From Candidatus Peregrinibacteria bacterium (GTDB lineage: Bacteria; Patescibacteriota; Gracilibacteria; UBA1369; LOWO2-01-FULL-3), in contig JAUYJL010000034.1 in assembly GCA_030688025.1 (NCBI GenBank), positions 1 through 48,602 of the forward strand: a DNA stretch of 48,602 bases. The letters are read 5' to 3'. Made by a program: the position numbers and the translations under genes. Positions 7,812 to 15,053 of this stretch are shown piece after piece. Within the stretch, counting starts at the first letter, position 1, and every line of letters begins with the position of its first letter. The notes under the pieces were generated by a model. That model ran no database searches. It had not been told where the DNA came from and saw only the letters and a list, made by a program, of their open reading frames with translations.

Positions 7812-8928
7812 GGATATGTTCAGAGTACTAAGGCCAGAGTTGTTTACTCCAAATTGTGGGTCGATTCTTAATCCTTATGTGTTTCAAGGTAGTCGCTTTG
7901 TTAAATCTGTGCAAAATCCAACGAAGGAAGATACCTTGAATGGCAATTATAAGCCACGATTGACGGCCGTTAATCGTTTGACCGAAGGTGGCAGACAAAT
8001 CGAACTCAGAATAGAATTCTCTGCTCCTAAACTTCTTTTTGGGAATAACTTTGATGAACTTGCTCAGCAGGATTTTCAGAAAGTTGTGCAGACTTTGAAT
8101 TGTAAGTTGAAAGAGATGGGTGTTGTTGTGGGATTGGATAATCTTGCTAGAGCTCCTGTTAGCGCTGTTCATTACTCTAAGAATGTTGCCTTGGATGATT
8201 TTACTTCTGTTTCAATGATTATTAGTGAGCTTGCAAAAGTTGATGTAAATCAAAGGATGGATATATCTGAAAGCAAATATCGAAACTCTGGGCATTGCTT
8301 ACATTATCATGCAGATTCGTTTGAAGTCGTTTTCTACGACAAGCTTAAGGATTTAGAACAAGCCAATAAAAGCCCCAAGAGGGCTATAGAAAATGACAAT
8401 TATTGTCAGATGAATATTTATGACGAAATTAGCAAAATTAAACCTTTTGAGGTTTTCAGGATGGAAGTAAGGCTTGGAAATGCTACAAAGATTAGGCAGT
8501 TATTTAAGAAGGTTGGTTCGGATACGAAGCTTGTTTTTAATGAGGTTTTCAACAGAGATGTGTCTCAAAAGGTCTTACTGCATTTTTGGGAGCAAGTAGA
8601 TGCTGGGTTGAGTGTTTTCAAGATGGATGCAACGAGTCCTTGTGATCTTTTACGTGGGATTAAGAAGAATAATCCTACTATGAGGCCAAGTAAGTTGTTG
8701 AAACTTATTGGGGCTATTGTTTTGATTAAGGAAGTAGGCTATCGACCTTTGAGAGAGGCTCTTGGTATTAAAAGTAGGGATGCCAATGTTTGGTATTCCT
8801 TAAAGAAGGAATTGAAAAGCGTTGATCAGTTGAAAATAACTGATAAATACAAAAGTATCTTGAAAGTTAAGGATGCTTTAAAGGCTTTTATCCCTTTAAG
8901 ATTAGCTGATTATGATATACAATTTTAA
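7780..8928 (+). CDS. Phage/plasmid replication protein, gene II/X (CRI)-like
   Basis: The 382-aa protein opens MIDTVVLTIP, typical of filamentous-phage gene II/X (Phage_CRI) replication proteins. It continues with SKYRNSGHCLHYHADSFEVV, then FYDKLKDL and FRMEVRLGN, matching the FYDK-x-x-E/DL and R-x-E-x-R-L signatures I associate with this family. Relatives initiate rolling-circle replication of ssDNA phages and small plasmids. Its position between the SpoVG-like gene and the serine recombinase suggests that the element replicates after excision. The C-terminal 120 residues look like a helical DNA-binding domain. The catalytic tyrosine cannot be assigned without an alignment. Confidence 0.65.
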   Translation: MIDTVVLTIPKDMFRVLRPELFTPNCGSILNPYVFQGSRFVKSVQNPTKEDTLNGNYKPRLTAVNRLTEGGRQIELRIEFSAPKLLFGNNFDELAQQDFQKVVQTLNCKLKEMGVVVGLDNLARAPVSAVHYSKNVALDDFTSVSMIISELAKVDVNQRMDISESKYRNSGHCLHYHADSFEVVFYDKLKDLEQANKSPKRAIENDNYCQMNIYDEISKIKPFEVFRMEVRLGNATKIRQLFKKVGSDTKLVFNEVFNRDVSQKVLLHFWEQVDAGLSVFKMDATSPCDLLRGIKKNNPTMRPSKLLKLIGAIVLIKEVGYRPLREALGIKSRDANVWYSLKKELKSVDQLKITDKYKSILKVKDALKAFIPLRLADYDIQF

Positions 8929-8946
8929 TGTTTAATCCATCAAATT

Positions 8947-10461
8947 ATGAAAGCTGTAATTTTGGCTAGGGTATCAACAAAGGAGCAGGAAGAAGAGGGG
9001 AAGTCTATCTTGGCTCAAATTGATCGTTTGAAGGGATATTGCCATAAGAATGATTTGGAGGTCGTTAAGCAGTTTGAAATCATTGAGTCTTCAACAAGGG
9101 GTGTTAGAAAGGATTTCAATCTAATGATTGATTTCATTGTTGCCCAGAAAGAAAAGGTTGCGCTTGTTGCTGATGCCGTAGATAGAGTTCAGAGAAGTTT
9201 TAAAGAATCTGTCTTGTTGGATGAATTACGTAAGAAAGGAAAGGTTGTTTTGTATTTCGTAAGGGAAGGGTTGATCCTTAGTGAAGATTCTAAGGGATTT
9301 GAAATCATGATGTGGAATTTTGCTGTAATGTCTGCAAGTAGTTATGTTTTGAGTCTAAGTGATAACGTAAAACGCAGTGTTGATTATAAGTTGAAAAATG
9401 GCGAATGGATTGGTAGAGCGCCTGTTGGGTATTTAAATTCTAGGGATCAAGTTTCTGGTCATAGCAAAATCGTGATAGATCCTCAAAGGTCTTATCTAAT
9501 CCAAAGGGCTTTTGAATTGTATTCAACTGGTACTTATTCTGTTGGTGCTATTGCAAAGTTGCTAAGAGATGAAGGATTGACGAATAGTTTGCCTCCTCAT
9601 AGGTCAATGGTTTCGAGTCAGATAAATGAAATGCTAAAAAATCCTTTCTATTATGGCTATATGGAATGTAAAGGAACTTTGTATTTTAATCAGGGTAAGT
9701 ATGAGCCGATCATAGACAAGGAATTGTTTGATAGATGCCAAGTGGTTAGAGAAGGTTGGCACAAGAAACCATTTAAGTATGCGTCAAAACCTTATGTCCT
9801 TAGAGGCTTTGTTAAATGTGCGCATTGTGGCTGTGCTATTTCTTTTGATACCAAGAAGGGAAAGTATGTTTATGGTTCTTGCAGTGGATATAAGGGTAAG
9901 TGTGGTGCTGTAAGAGTTAATGAAAATGATTTGCTGTCTCAGGTTGCTGATTTGTTTGGTAAATTGTCTATTCCTCAAGATAGGTTGATTGAGTTGAAAG
10001 ATAGAGTACAAACTAGTCATGAAGCGAAAGAGAAAGTTCATACAGTCGAGATTGCTGGCTTGAGATGTGAGTATGATAGTTTGCAAAAACAATTGAGTGT
10101 TCTTTTCGATATGAGGTTACAAGAGAGTATTACTCAGGATATGTATGACAAAAAGGCAACAGAATTGAAGGAAAGACAGTATAATATAGATGCCAAGTTG
10201 AAACAGTATACCGAGGCAGATGGCAACTTCTTGATAACTGTTTCTTATCTGCTAGATATAGCTTCCAGAGCTCGTGACTTATTTGTAAGTTCTAAAGTTG
10301 ACCAAAAACGCAGACTTATCGCTTTTGTACTTTCGAACTTAAGTTTGGACGGCAAAAAGCTCGTCTATAAGCTACACGAACCGTTTGATGCCATACTTCA
10401 GGCCAATGAATCTTCAAAATGGCTCCCAGGGTCGGATTCGAACCGACGACCAACTCGTTAA
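8947..10461 (+). CDS. Large serine recombinase (site-specific integrase)
   Basis: The 504-aa protein has the resolvase-type catalytic core: ARVST with nucleophile Ser10, Arg8, and DAVDRVQRSF around residues 76-85. A recombinase domain follows (about 155-275), then a zinc ribbon with C291, C294, C312 and C319, and a coiled coil (about 335-430). This is the large serine integrase architecture that integrates and excises mobile DNA. The final residues KWLPGSDSNRRPTR are encoded antisense to the 3' part of tRNA-Asn, so the natural end was probably fixed by integration at the tRNA. It follows the replication gene by 18 nt. All key residues are present. Confidence 0.93.
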   Translation: MKAVILARVSTKEQEEEGKSILAQIDRLKGYCHKNDLEVVKQFEIIESSTRGVRKDFNLMIDFIVAQKEKVALVADAVDRVQRSFKESVLLDELRKKGKVVLYFVREGLILSEDSKGFEIMMWNFAVMSASSYVLSLSDNVKRSVDYKLKNGEWIGRAPVGYLNSRDQVSGHSKIVIDPQRSYLIQRAFELYSTGTYSVGAIAKLLRDEGLTNSLPPHRSMVSSQINEMLKNPFYYGYMECKGTLYFNQGKYEPIIDKELFDRCQVVREGWHKKPFKYASKPYVLRGFVKCAHCGCAISFDTKKGKYVYGSCSGYKGKCGAVRVNENDLLSQVADLFGKLSIPQDRLIELKDRVQTSHEAKEKVHTVEIAGLRCEYDSLQKQLSVLFDMRLQESITQDMYDKKATELKERQYNIDAKLKQYTEADGNFLITVSYLLDIASRARDLFVSSKVDQKRRLIAFVLSNLSLDGKKLVYKLHEPFDAILQANESSKWLPGSDSNRRPTR

Positions 10462-10494
10462 CAGCGAGCTGCGCTACCGCTGCGCCACCCGGGA
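10420..10494 (-). tRNA. tRNA-Asn (anticodon GUU)
   Basis: Read on the minus strand, this folds as a complete cloverleaf. The acceptor pairs TCCCGGG with CCTGGGA, the D-stem is GCGC/GCGC, the anticodon stem is GCTCG/CGAGT around loop CTGTTAA (anticodon GTT), and the T arm contains GTTCGAAT. Discriminator G followed by an encoded CCA fits bacterial tRNA-Asn. The 3' half (10420-10461) is overlapped by the antisense end of the serine recombinase, as expected if the island integrated at this tRNA and restored its 3' end. Confidence 0.95.
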
Positions 10495-10529
10495 ACGGTA
10501 TGTTCGGCAAACTTGATCCGAACAGGGCT

Positions 10530-10558
10530 AATATACGCAAGTGTCGATGGATTTTCAA
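10530..10558 (-). promoter_or_regulatory. Promoter of tRNA-Asn with a leader inverted repeat
   Basis: On the minus strand TTGAAA (10558-10553), a 17-nt spacer and TATATT (10535-10530) precede the tRNA by about 35 nt. Between promoter and tRNA lies a perfect 7-bp inverted repeat, TGTTCGG (10501-10507) and CCGAACA (10518-10524), which could form a 5' leader hairpin in the precursor. Confidence 0.6.
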
Positions 10559-10585
10559 CATAATTTTTGGTAACCTGCATTTATT

Positions 10586-11182
10586 ATGGAATCTTTGCCA
10601 CAATTTGCTACATACATTCTCGAAGCTTCATATCAGTTGAAGTATTTTTTGCTGTTTTTAGGAATAATTATAGAAGGTCCGGTTCTGATGGTGGTATGTG
10701 GATTTTTGCTAAGACTTGAGGTTTTTGCCTTCTGGCCTATGTATGTGGTGATAATGTTAGGAGACCTTACCGGAGACGTTATTTGGTATTATGTCGGACA
10801 TTTTTTTGCAGAACCATTTCTTAGGAAATTTGGAAAATACTTTGGGGTAAATAAAGAAAATCTGGAATTGGCAAAAGATTTATTCCAGAAACATCATTTT
10901 AGAATTTTGTTTATATCAAAAATAACACTCGGACTTGGTGCACCGCTCGCTACTCTTATTTCCGCAGGGGCAAGCCATGTTCCTTTCCGGAAGTACATGA
11001 AAATAAATTTGTTTGGGGAAATGTTTTTAGTGTTGGGACTTGTTGGAATCGGATATTTTTTCGGACATATTTATTCTTCAATATCAGGAGATTTAAAAAC
11101 AATTTTCTTGATAGCATTGGCAATTCTTGTTCCAGTTGGGGTATTCTTTTTAAGGAAGCATTTTAAACAAAATAAAGTATGA
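10586..11182 (+). CDS. DedA-family (SNARE-associated/VTT domain) membrane protein
   Basis: The 198-aa integral membrane protein has 4-5 hydrophobic segments. The DedA pattern is visible: IIEGPVLMVVCGFLL near the start, then GDLTGDVIWYYVGHFF, and ISKITLGLGAPLATLISAG, comparable to the R/K-x-x-P-x-x-R-x-x-x-x-x-x-G region of DedA. The family is linked to lipid scrambling, envelope maintenance and the proton motive force. It overlaps the next gene by 4 nt (ATGA at 11179-11182), so the two are translationally coupled and probably share a role at the membrane. Confidence 0.85.
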   Translation: MESLPQFATYILEASYQLKYFLLFLGIIIEGPVLMVVCGFLLRLEVFAFWPMYVVIMLGDLTGDVIWYYVGHFFAEPFLRKFGKYFGVNKENLELAKDLFQKHHFRILFISKITLGLGAPLATLISAGASHVPFRKYMKINLFGEMFLVLGLVGIGYFFGHIYSSISGDLKTIFLIALAILVPVGVFFLRKHFKQNKV

Positions 11183-11895
11183 TTTCATTTATAATTCCTG
11201 TTTTGAACGAAGAAAAAATTATTGAAAAAACATTAAAATGGATTTCCGAATATGATGGAGCAAAGGAAATAATAATTTCTGATGGCAGAAGTACTGACAA
11301 AACGATAGAAATTGCAAAAAAATATACTGATAAAATCGTCGTTTATAGTGGGACAATAAGGCAAACAATCAGTGATGCAAGGAATCTTGGTGCAAGTGTT
11401 GCAACAGGTGATTATTTGGTATTTATTGATGCGGATGTTTCGATAAAAAATCCAAACGAATTTTTCAAAACAGCGCTAAATTATTTTAAAGAAAATTCTA
11501 AAATGGTGGCGGTGACAGGTTATATAAAAGTTTTGCCGGAATATGAGACGTTAGCCGATAAAGTCATATTCACATGTTTTAATTACATGTGGATTTTTGT
11601 CAGCAATGTTCTACATATTGGCGCAGCATTCGGCGAATTTCAGCTGATAAAAACTGATGTATTCAGGAAACTTACCGGCTATGACAAAAAACACATAGGA
11701 GGCGAAGATCATGAAATGTTTAGACGCTTGGCCAGAGTAGGAAGAACATTTTATTCAACAGAATTAATGGTCTATCATACCGGTCGTAGAGCCCATAAAA
11801 CAGGTTGGCCAAAACTTCTTTTTAACTGGGCACTTGCCGCACTTCCGCCATGTTTGCAGAAGATTTTTTTGGGGGAGTGGAAGGTGATCAGGTAA
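11179..11895 (+). CDS. Family 2 glycosyltransferase
   Basis: This 238-aa GT-A fold enzyme starts ISFIIPVLNEEKIIEKTL, typical of GT2. It has DGRSTDKT in the nucleotide-sugar pocket, FIDADVSI as the metal-binding DXD region, and GGEDHEMFRRL, corresponding to the ED base region. It transfers a sugar from a nucleotide or lipid-linked donor, probably to an envelope lipid or polymer. No long C-terminal membrane domain is present, although the segment after residue 125 is hydrophobic. It is coupled to the DedA gene and convergent with the GT4 gene; the two stop codons are only 3 nt apart. Confidence 0.88.
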   Translation: MISFIIPVLNEEKIIEKTLKWISEYDGAKEIIISDGRSTDKTIEIAKKYTDKIVVYSGTIRQTISDARNLGASVATGDYLVFIDADVSIKNPNEFFKTALNYFKENSKMVAVTGYIKVLPEYETLADKVIFTCFNYMWIFVSNVLHIGAAFGEFQLIKTDVFRKLTGYDKKHIGGEDHEMFRRLARVGRTFYSTELMVYHTGRRAHKTGWPKLLFNWALAALPPCLQKIFLGEWKVIR

Positions 11896-11898
11896 GGT

Positions 11899-12924
11899 TT
11901 ATTTTTCGGAAGGTTGTGCAGGGACAAGATTTTTGATGAATTCTTTTGTGAAAGTGTTCCAAGAATATTTTTCGGCTTCTTTTCTGCAATTTATTTTGTC
12001 TATTGTTAGGCATTTTAGTGCGTTTTCTTTCAGGTTGCTTCCGATGTATCCTGTTTTTCCATTTTCTATAATATCTTTTGGGCCTTGCACGTTATATGCT
12101 GCAATAGGTAATCCGCAGGCTAGTGATTCCAGCAGTACCAAGCCGAAAGTGTCTGTTTTTGAAGGGAAGACAAAGACATCTGAAATAGAGAGTAAATCGA
12201 CGATATCTTGGCCTTTTTTGTAGCCAACAAAGACTGTGTTTTTTGTGAATTTTTTTTCTAAGGCTTTTTTTGACGGGCCGTCTCCAATTATTAGTTTTGT
12301 GCCCGGTAAATTTAATTTCAAGAATGCTTCGACGTTTTTTTCCGGGGCAACTCTTCCTAAAAATGTAAAAATAGGTTTGTGTAATTTTGGGAGTGCCGGC
12401 GTTTTTTTATTTTTTTTGAATAATTTTAAATCTATTCCGAGTGGTACAATTACGCCTTTTTTGATTTTGTGTTTTTCCAATTCTTTTTTTAATGATTCAG
12501 TGCTGACCATGACTTTTTCGCTTGTTTCATGAAACCATTCAATGTATTTCCAAATCATTGGTTCCATTACGCCGATTTTCATTCTTATTGCGATGTATTC
12601 CGGTAATTTTGTGTGATATGAAGTCGTGAATTTTAAATGATTTTTTGTGCAAAATATTCTTGCCGCGAGGCCGAGAGGGCCTTCTGTAGCGATGTGTATG
12701 AAGTCGGGTTTTGTTTTTTTGAAAATTTCTTTCAGTTTACTGCCTGTCATTATTGCCAGTTTTATTTCTGAATTAGTTGGAAGGGGAAGATTACTGAAAA
12801 GTTCCGGATGGACTATTTTCACTTTTAGATTTTTTTTCTCTAGTCCTTTTTTTGCTTCAACTATTGAAGTTACGACGCCATTTATATTGCCCCAAACGTC
12901 TGTGACTATGATTACTTTTTTCAT
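11899..12924 (-). CDS. Family 4 glycosyltransferase (GT-B fold)
   Basis: The 341-aa protein begins KKVIIVTDVWGNINGVVTSI, a GT4 N-terminus with the acceptor-side glycine loop. The C-terminal Rossmann half has FLGRVAPEKNVEAF, LIIGDGPSKKALE and the donor-binding FPSKTDTFGLVLLESLACGL (the E-x7-E region). This arrangement resembles mannosyl/glucosyl transferases acting on lipids such as MgtA or PimB-like enzymes, but the acceptor cannot be read from sequence. It overlaps the upstream methyltransferase gene by 4 nt, so the two are coupled. Confidence 0.88.
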   Translation of the reverse strand: MKKVIIVTDVWGNINGVVTSIVEAKKGLEKKNLKVKIVHPELFSNLPLPTNSEIKLAIMTGSKLKEIFKKTKPDFIHIATEGPLGLAARIFCTKNHLKFTTSYHTKLPEYIAIRMKIGVMEPMIWKYIEWFHETSEKVMVSTESLKKELEKHKIKKGVIVPLGIDLKLFKKNKKTPALPKLHKPIFTFLGRVAPEKNVEAFLKLNLPGTKLIIGDGPSKKALEKKFTKNTVFVGYKKGQDIVDLLSISDVFVFPSKTDTFGLVLLESLACGLPIAAYNVQGPKDIIENGKTGYIGSNLKENALKCLTIDKINCRKEAEKYSWNTFTKEFIKNLVPAQPSEK

Positions 12925-14087
12925 GTTTTTGTTAAAATCACTATGTCACGAATGACGATTTGGTCTTCACGATCATACGAATAAGTGTTTTCGATTTTGT
13001 AGCCGGCAAGGTTTGCTAGTTCTTTGAATCGCGGGAAGTGTGTGATAGATGCGTTTTTCTTGAATCCTGTTAGGCACATTACGATTCTCAAATCTTTTGA
13101 CGTTAGTGCATGGACTTGTTTTAGCCAGTTTAAATGCAGATTTGAAAGTTCACGGAATGTTTTTTCTTGTTCTCCTTCACTTGGGAATTTCGTGAGCGCT
13201 GGGCCAAGATATCCTTCTGTCACTATTGCTGTTATTTTTTCAGGAAGTTCGGTTTTTGTTAAATGTCTCGCATCATTTTTGAATGTTCGGAAAGAAGGAT
13301 TATTTTCTGGTTTGAAAGTTTTGATTAACCAGTCGCAGTTTTCTTGCGTGTACTCGACCATTCTTTGCTCTATGTCTGAACCGATTACGTCGTGTCCCAT
13401 CAAAAGTCCTTCCATTGGAATTACTCCTGTGCCGCAAAATGGATCGTAGATCGTTCCTTTAGTTTTGCCTTCCGTAAGCGCTAAATTTATCATTACTTGT
13501 GCGAGTTTTGGGGGAAGCATCCCGACTAAAGCGTCGCGTTTTGGGCGATTAAAATCGCGAAGGGAATAACTGTCGATGTCTTGAATTGCTACTGTGTTTC
13601 CGATGTATATATTCTTGTCGCCGTAGATTATGTTTATGTCGACGCCTTTTTCAAGAACACGTGCTTTGTAGATTGTTGATGGCTTTGTGTTGCCGAAATT
13701 TTGATTTACGAATCTACTGTTTAGTCCTAGTTCTTTTAGGATTTTCTTCGAAGAAGTTAGTAGATTTTTTATCAGGATTTTGTTCGGAAATTTTTGATTT
13801 AATATTGTTAATGAGAAATTTATTTTTCCTGTGCGGTCTTTAAAATTTTCGTCTAAATATTCTTTTACGCTGTCTTTTATTTGTGTTTCTTGTGCGATTT
13901 TGAAGATTTCCACAATTTTTATTGTGCCGCCAAGTGAATTTTGTAAATCTTGAAAGTTCTTTTCTTTAGATTTAAAAATAGCTGTGTCCATGTTTTTCTC
14001 AACGAGATTTTCTTCGCCGAGTACTGCCAAAAGTTCTGCAAGACAAAGCTCTTTTTTTCTGCCGAGTTCAAATGCGTATAAGTTCAT
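12921..14087 (-). CDS. THUMP/UPF0020-type RNA methyltransferase (Trm11/TrmG10-like)
   Basis: This 388-aa protein combines an N-terminal THUMP-like region with a C-terminal Rossmann methyltransferase. The SAM motif YDPFCGTGVIPMEGLLMG is clear, followed by HDVIGSDIEQRMVEYTQENC. The substrate motif IV, often DPPYG in tRNA guanine-N2 methyltransferases, is here TEGYLGP, a variant. The likely role is N2-guanine methylation of tRNA or another RNA. It overlaps the downstream GT4 gene by 4 nt. The start at 14087 gives the family-typical opening MNLYAFELGRKKELCLAELL. Confidence 0.82.
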   Translation of the reverse strand: MNLYAFELGRKKELCLAELLAVLGEENLVEKNMDTAIFKSKEKNFQDLQNSLGGTIKIVEIFKIAQETQIKDSVKEYLDENFKDRTGKINFSLTILNQKFPNKILIKNLLTSSKKILKELGLNSRFVNQNFGNTKPSTIYKARVLEKGVDINIIYGDKNIYIGNTVAIQDIDSYSLRDFNRPKRDALVGMLPPKLAQVMINLALTEGKTKGTIYDPFCGTGVIPMEGLLMGHDVIGSDIEQRMVEYTQENCDWLIKTFKPENNPSFRTFKNDARHLTKTELPEKITAIVTEGYLGPALTKFPSEGEQEKTFRELSNLHLNWLKQVHALTSKDLRIVMCLTGFKKNASITHFPRFKELANLAGYKIENTYSYDREDQIVIRDIVILTKT

Positions 14088-14135
14088 GACGGAAAAATAC
14101 CAGATTTCTCCTTTTTAGGCTATAGGACATGGATT

Positions 14136-15053
14136 TTACTTGGAAAACTCCCCGAAGAGGTGACTTGTGTTGTCGAGTGGGTTTGGAAGGGCGAGAAGTG
14201 AGGCTGACGAGGTGCGTTTGAAAAAAGTGAACACGAGGGCGTTTTCTTTTTGTATGAGTTTTAATGCCGCATAGAGGGACTCAGGTGAGTCGTCCGCAAC
14301 TGCATCTGGAGAATCTATCTTTGAACTTTGTGCCAGCTTTTTTATTTCATCGAAATTTATTTCTTTTGTTTCATTTAAATTTTCGAAATATTTTATGAAT
14401 TTTTGATCGTTTTCCAGTGCGATTTTTTCATTTGTATAGTGTGTAAAATCTGTGCTGATTATTATGAGTGTGTTTGGCGTTATGATTTTTGATAGTTCGT
14501 TTGTTAGCTTATCTAAGTGGTTTTTTGTTGTTCCATTTTTTATTCTTATTGGGATTATTTCTGCATTCGGGAAATATTTGTTTGTAAAAATAAGTTCGTT
14601 CATTATGCCATGTTCTTTTTCAAAATATATTGGTTCAATGGAAAATGCTTCGGTTTGTGAAAGTTTTGCGATTTCATTTTTATCTATATTTATTCTTGTT
14701 CCGTCTTTGTCTGTGAGTGAGGTTGTGCTCTGTATGTAGCGGTTCCCGTAATCGAAGTGATTTGGGCTTATGAGGATTATTTTTTCTACATTTGGATTTT
14801 TTTCGGAAATTTGTTTGTAAAAATCATCGATATAATTTTCAACAAGAAGATGGTGGGGGACGATGATGGCTTTTATTGTGATCGGGTTTTGTGGCTCTGG
14901 GATTGCTTTTGTCGTGCATCCGATGAAGATAAGCGTGATCAATGAAATCGCTAAAAATTTCTTTCCAGAAAAGAACCCCACTTCATGGGGCTCTTTTGAG
15001 ATGTTGATTTCTGTGCTTATTCTAGCCATGGTACTGATGATGTTCCGCCCCAT
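14136..15053 (-). CDS. MEMO-family (AmmeMemoRadiSam system B-like) lipoprotein
   Basis: The 305-aa protein carries the MEMO pattern: VPHHLLVE, ILISPNHFDYGNRY, FEKEHGIMNELIF and STDFTHY, with the His and Asp residues that form the metal-binding site in MEMO1 relatives. An N-terminal hydrophobic stretch ending in LIFIGC looks like a lipobox, so the protein is probably secreted and lipid-anchored, unlike cytosolic MEMO proteins. The start is uncertain: ATG 15053 overlaps the upstream gene end by 37 nt, and ATG at 15029 is an alternative. No AMMECR1 or radical-SAM partner is seen next to it. The reaction is unknown. Confidence 0.75.
   Translation of the reverse strand: MGRNIISTMARISTEINISKEPHEVGFFSGKKFLAISLITLIFIGCTTKAIPEPQNPITIKAIIVPHHLLVENYIDDFYKQISEKNPNVEKIILISPNHFDYGNRYIQSTTSLTDKDGTRINIDKNEIAKLSQTEAFSIEPIYFEKEHGIMNELIFTNKYFPNAEIIPIRIKNGTTKNHLDKLTNELSKIITPNTLIIISTDFTHYTNEKIALENDQKFIKYFENLNETKEINFDEIKKLAQSSKIDSPDAVADDSPESLYAALKLIQKENALVFTFFKRTSSASLLALPNPLDNTSHLFGEFSK

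Noticed and set aside
10316-10640. Reading frames overlapping tRNA-Asn on both strands
   Set aside because: They run through the tRNA sequence and are not protein-like; the tRNA structure explains the sequence.
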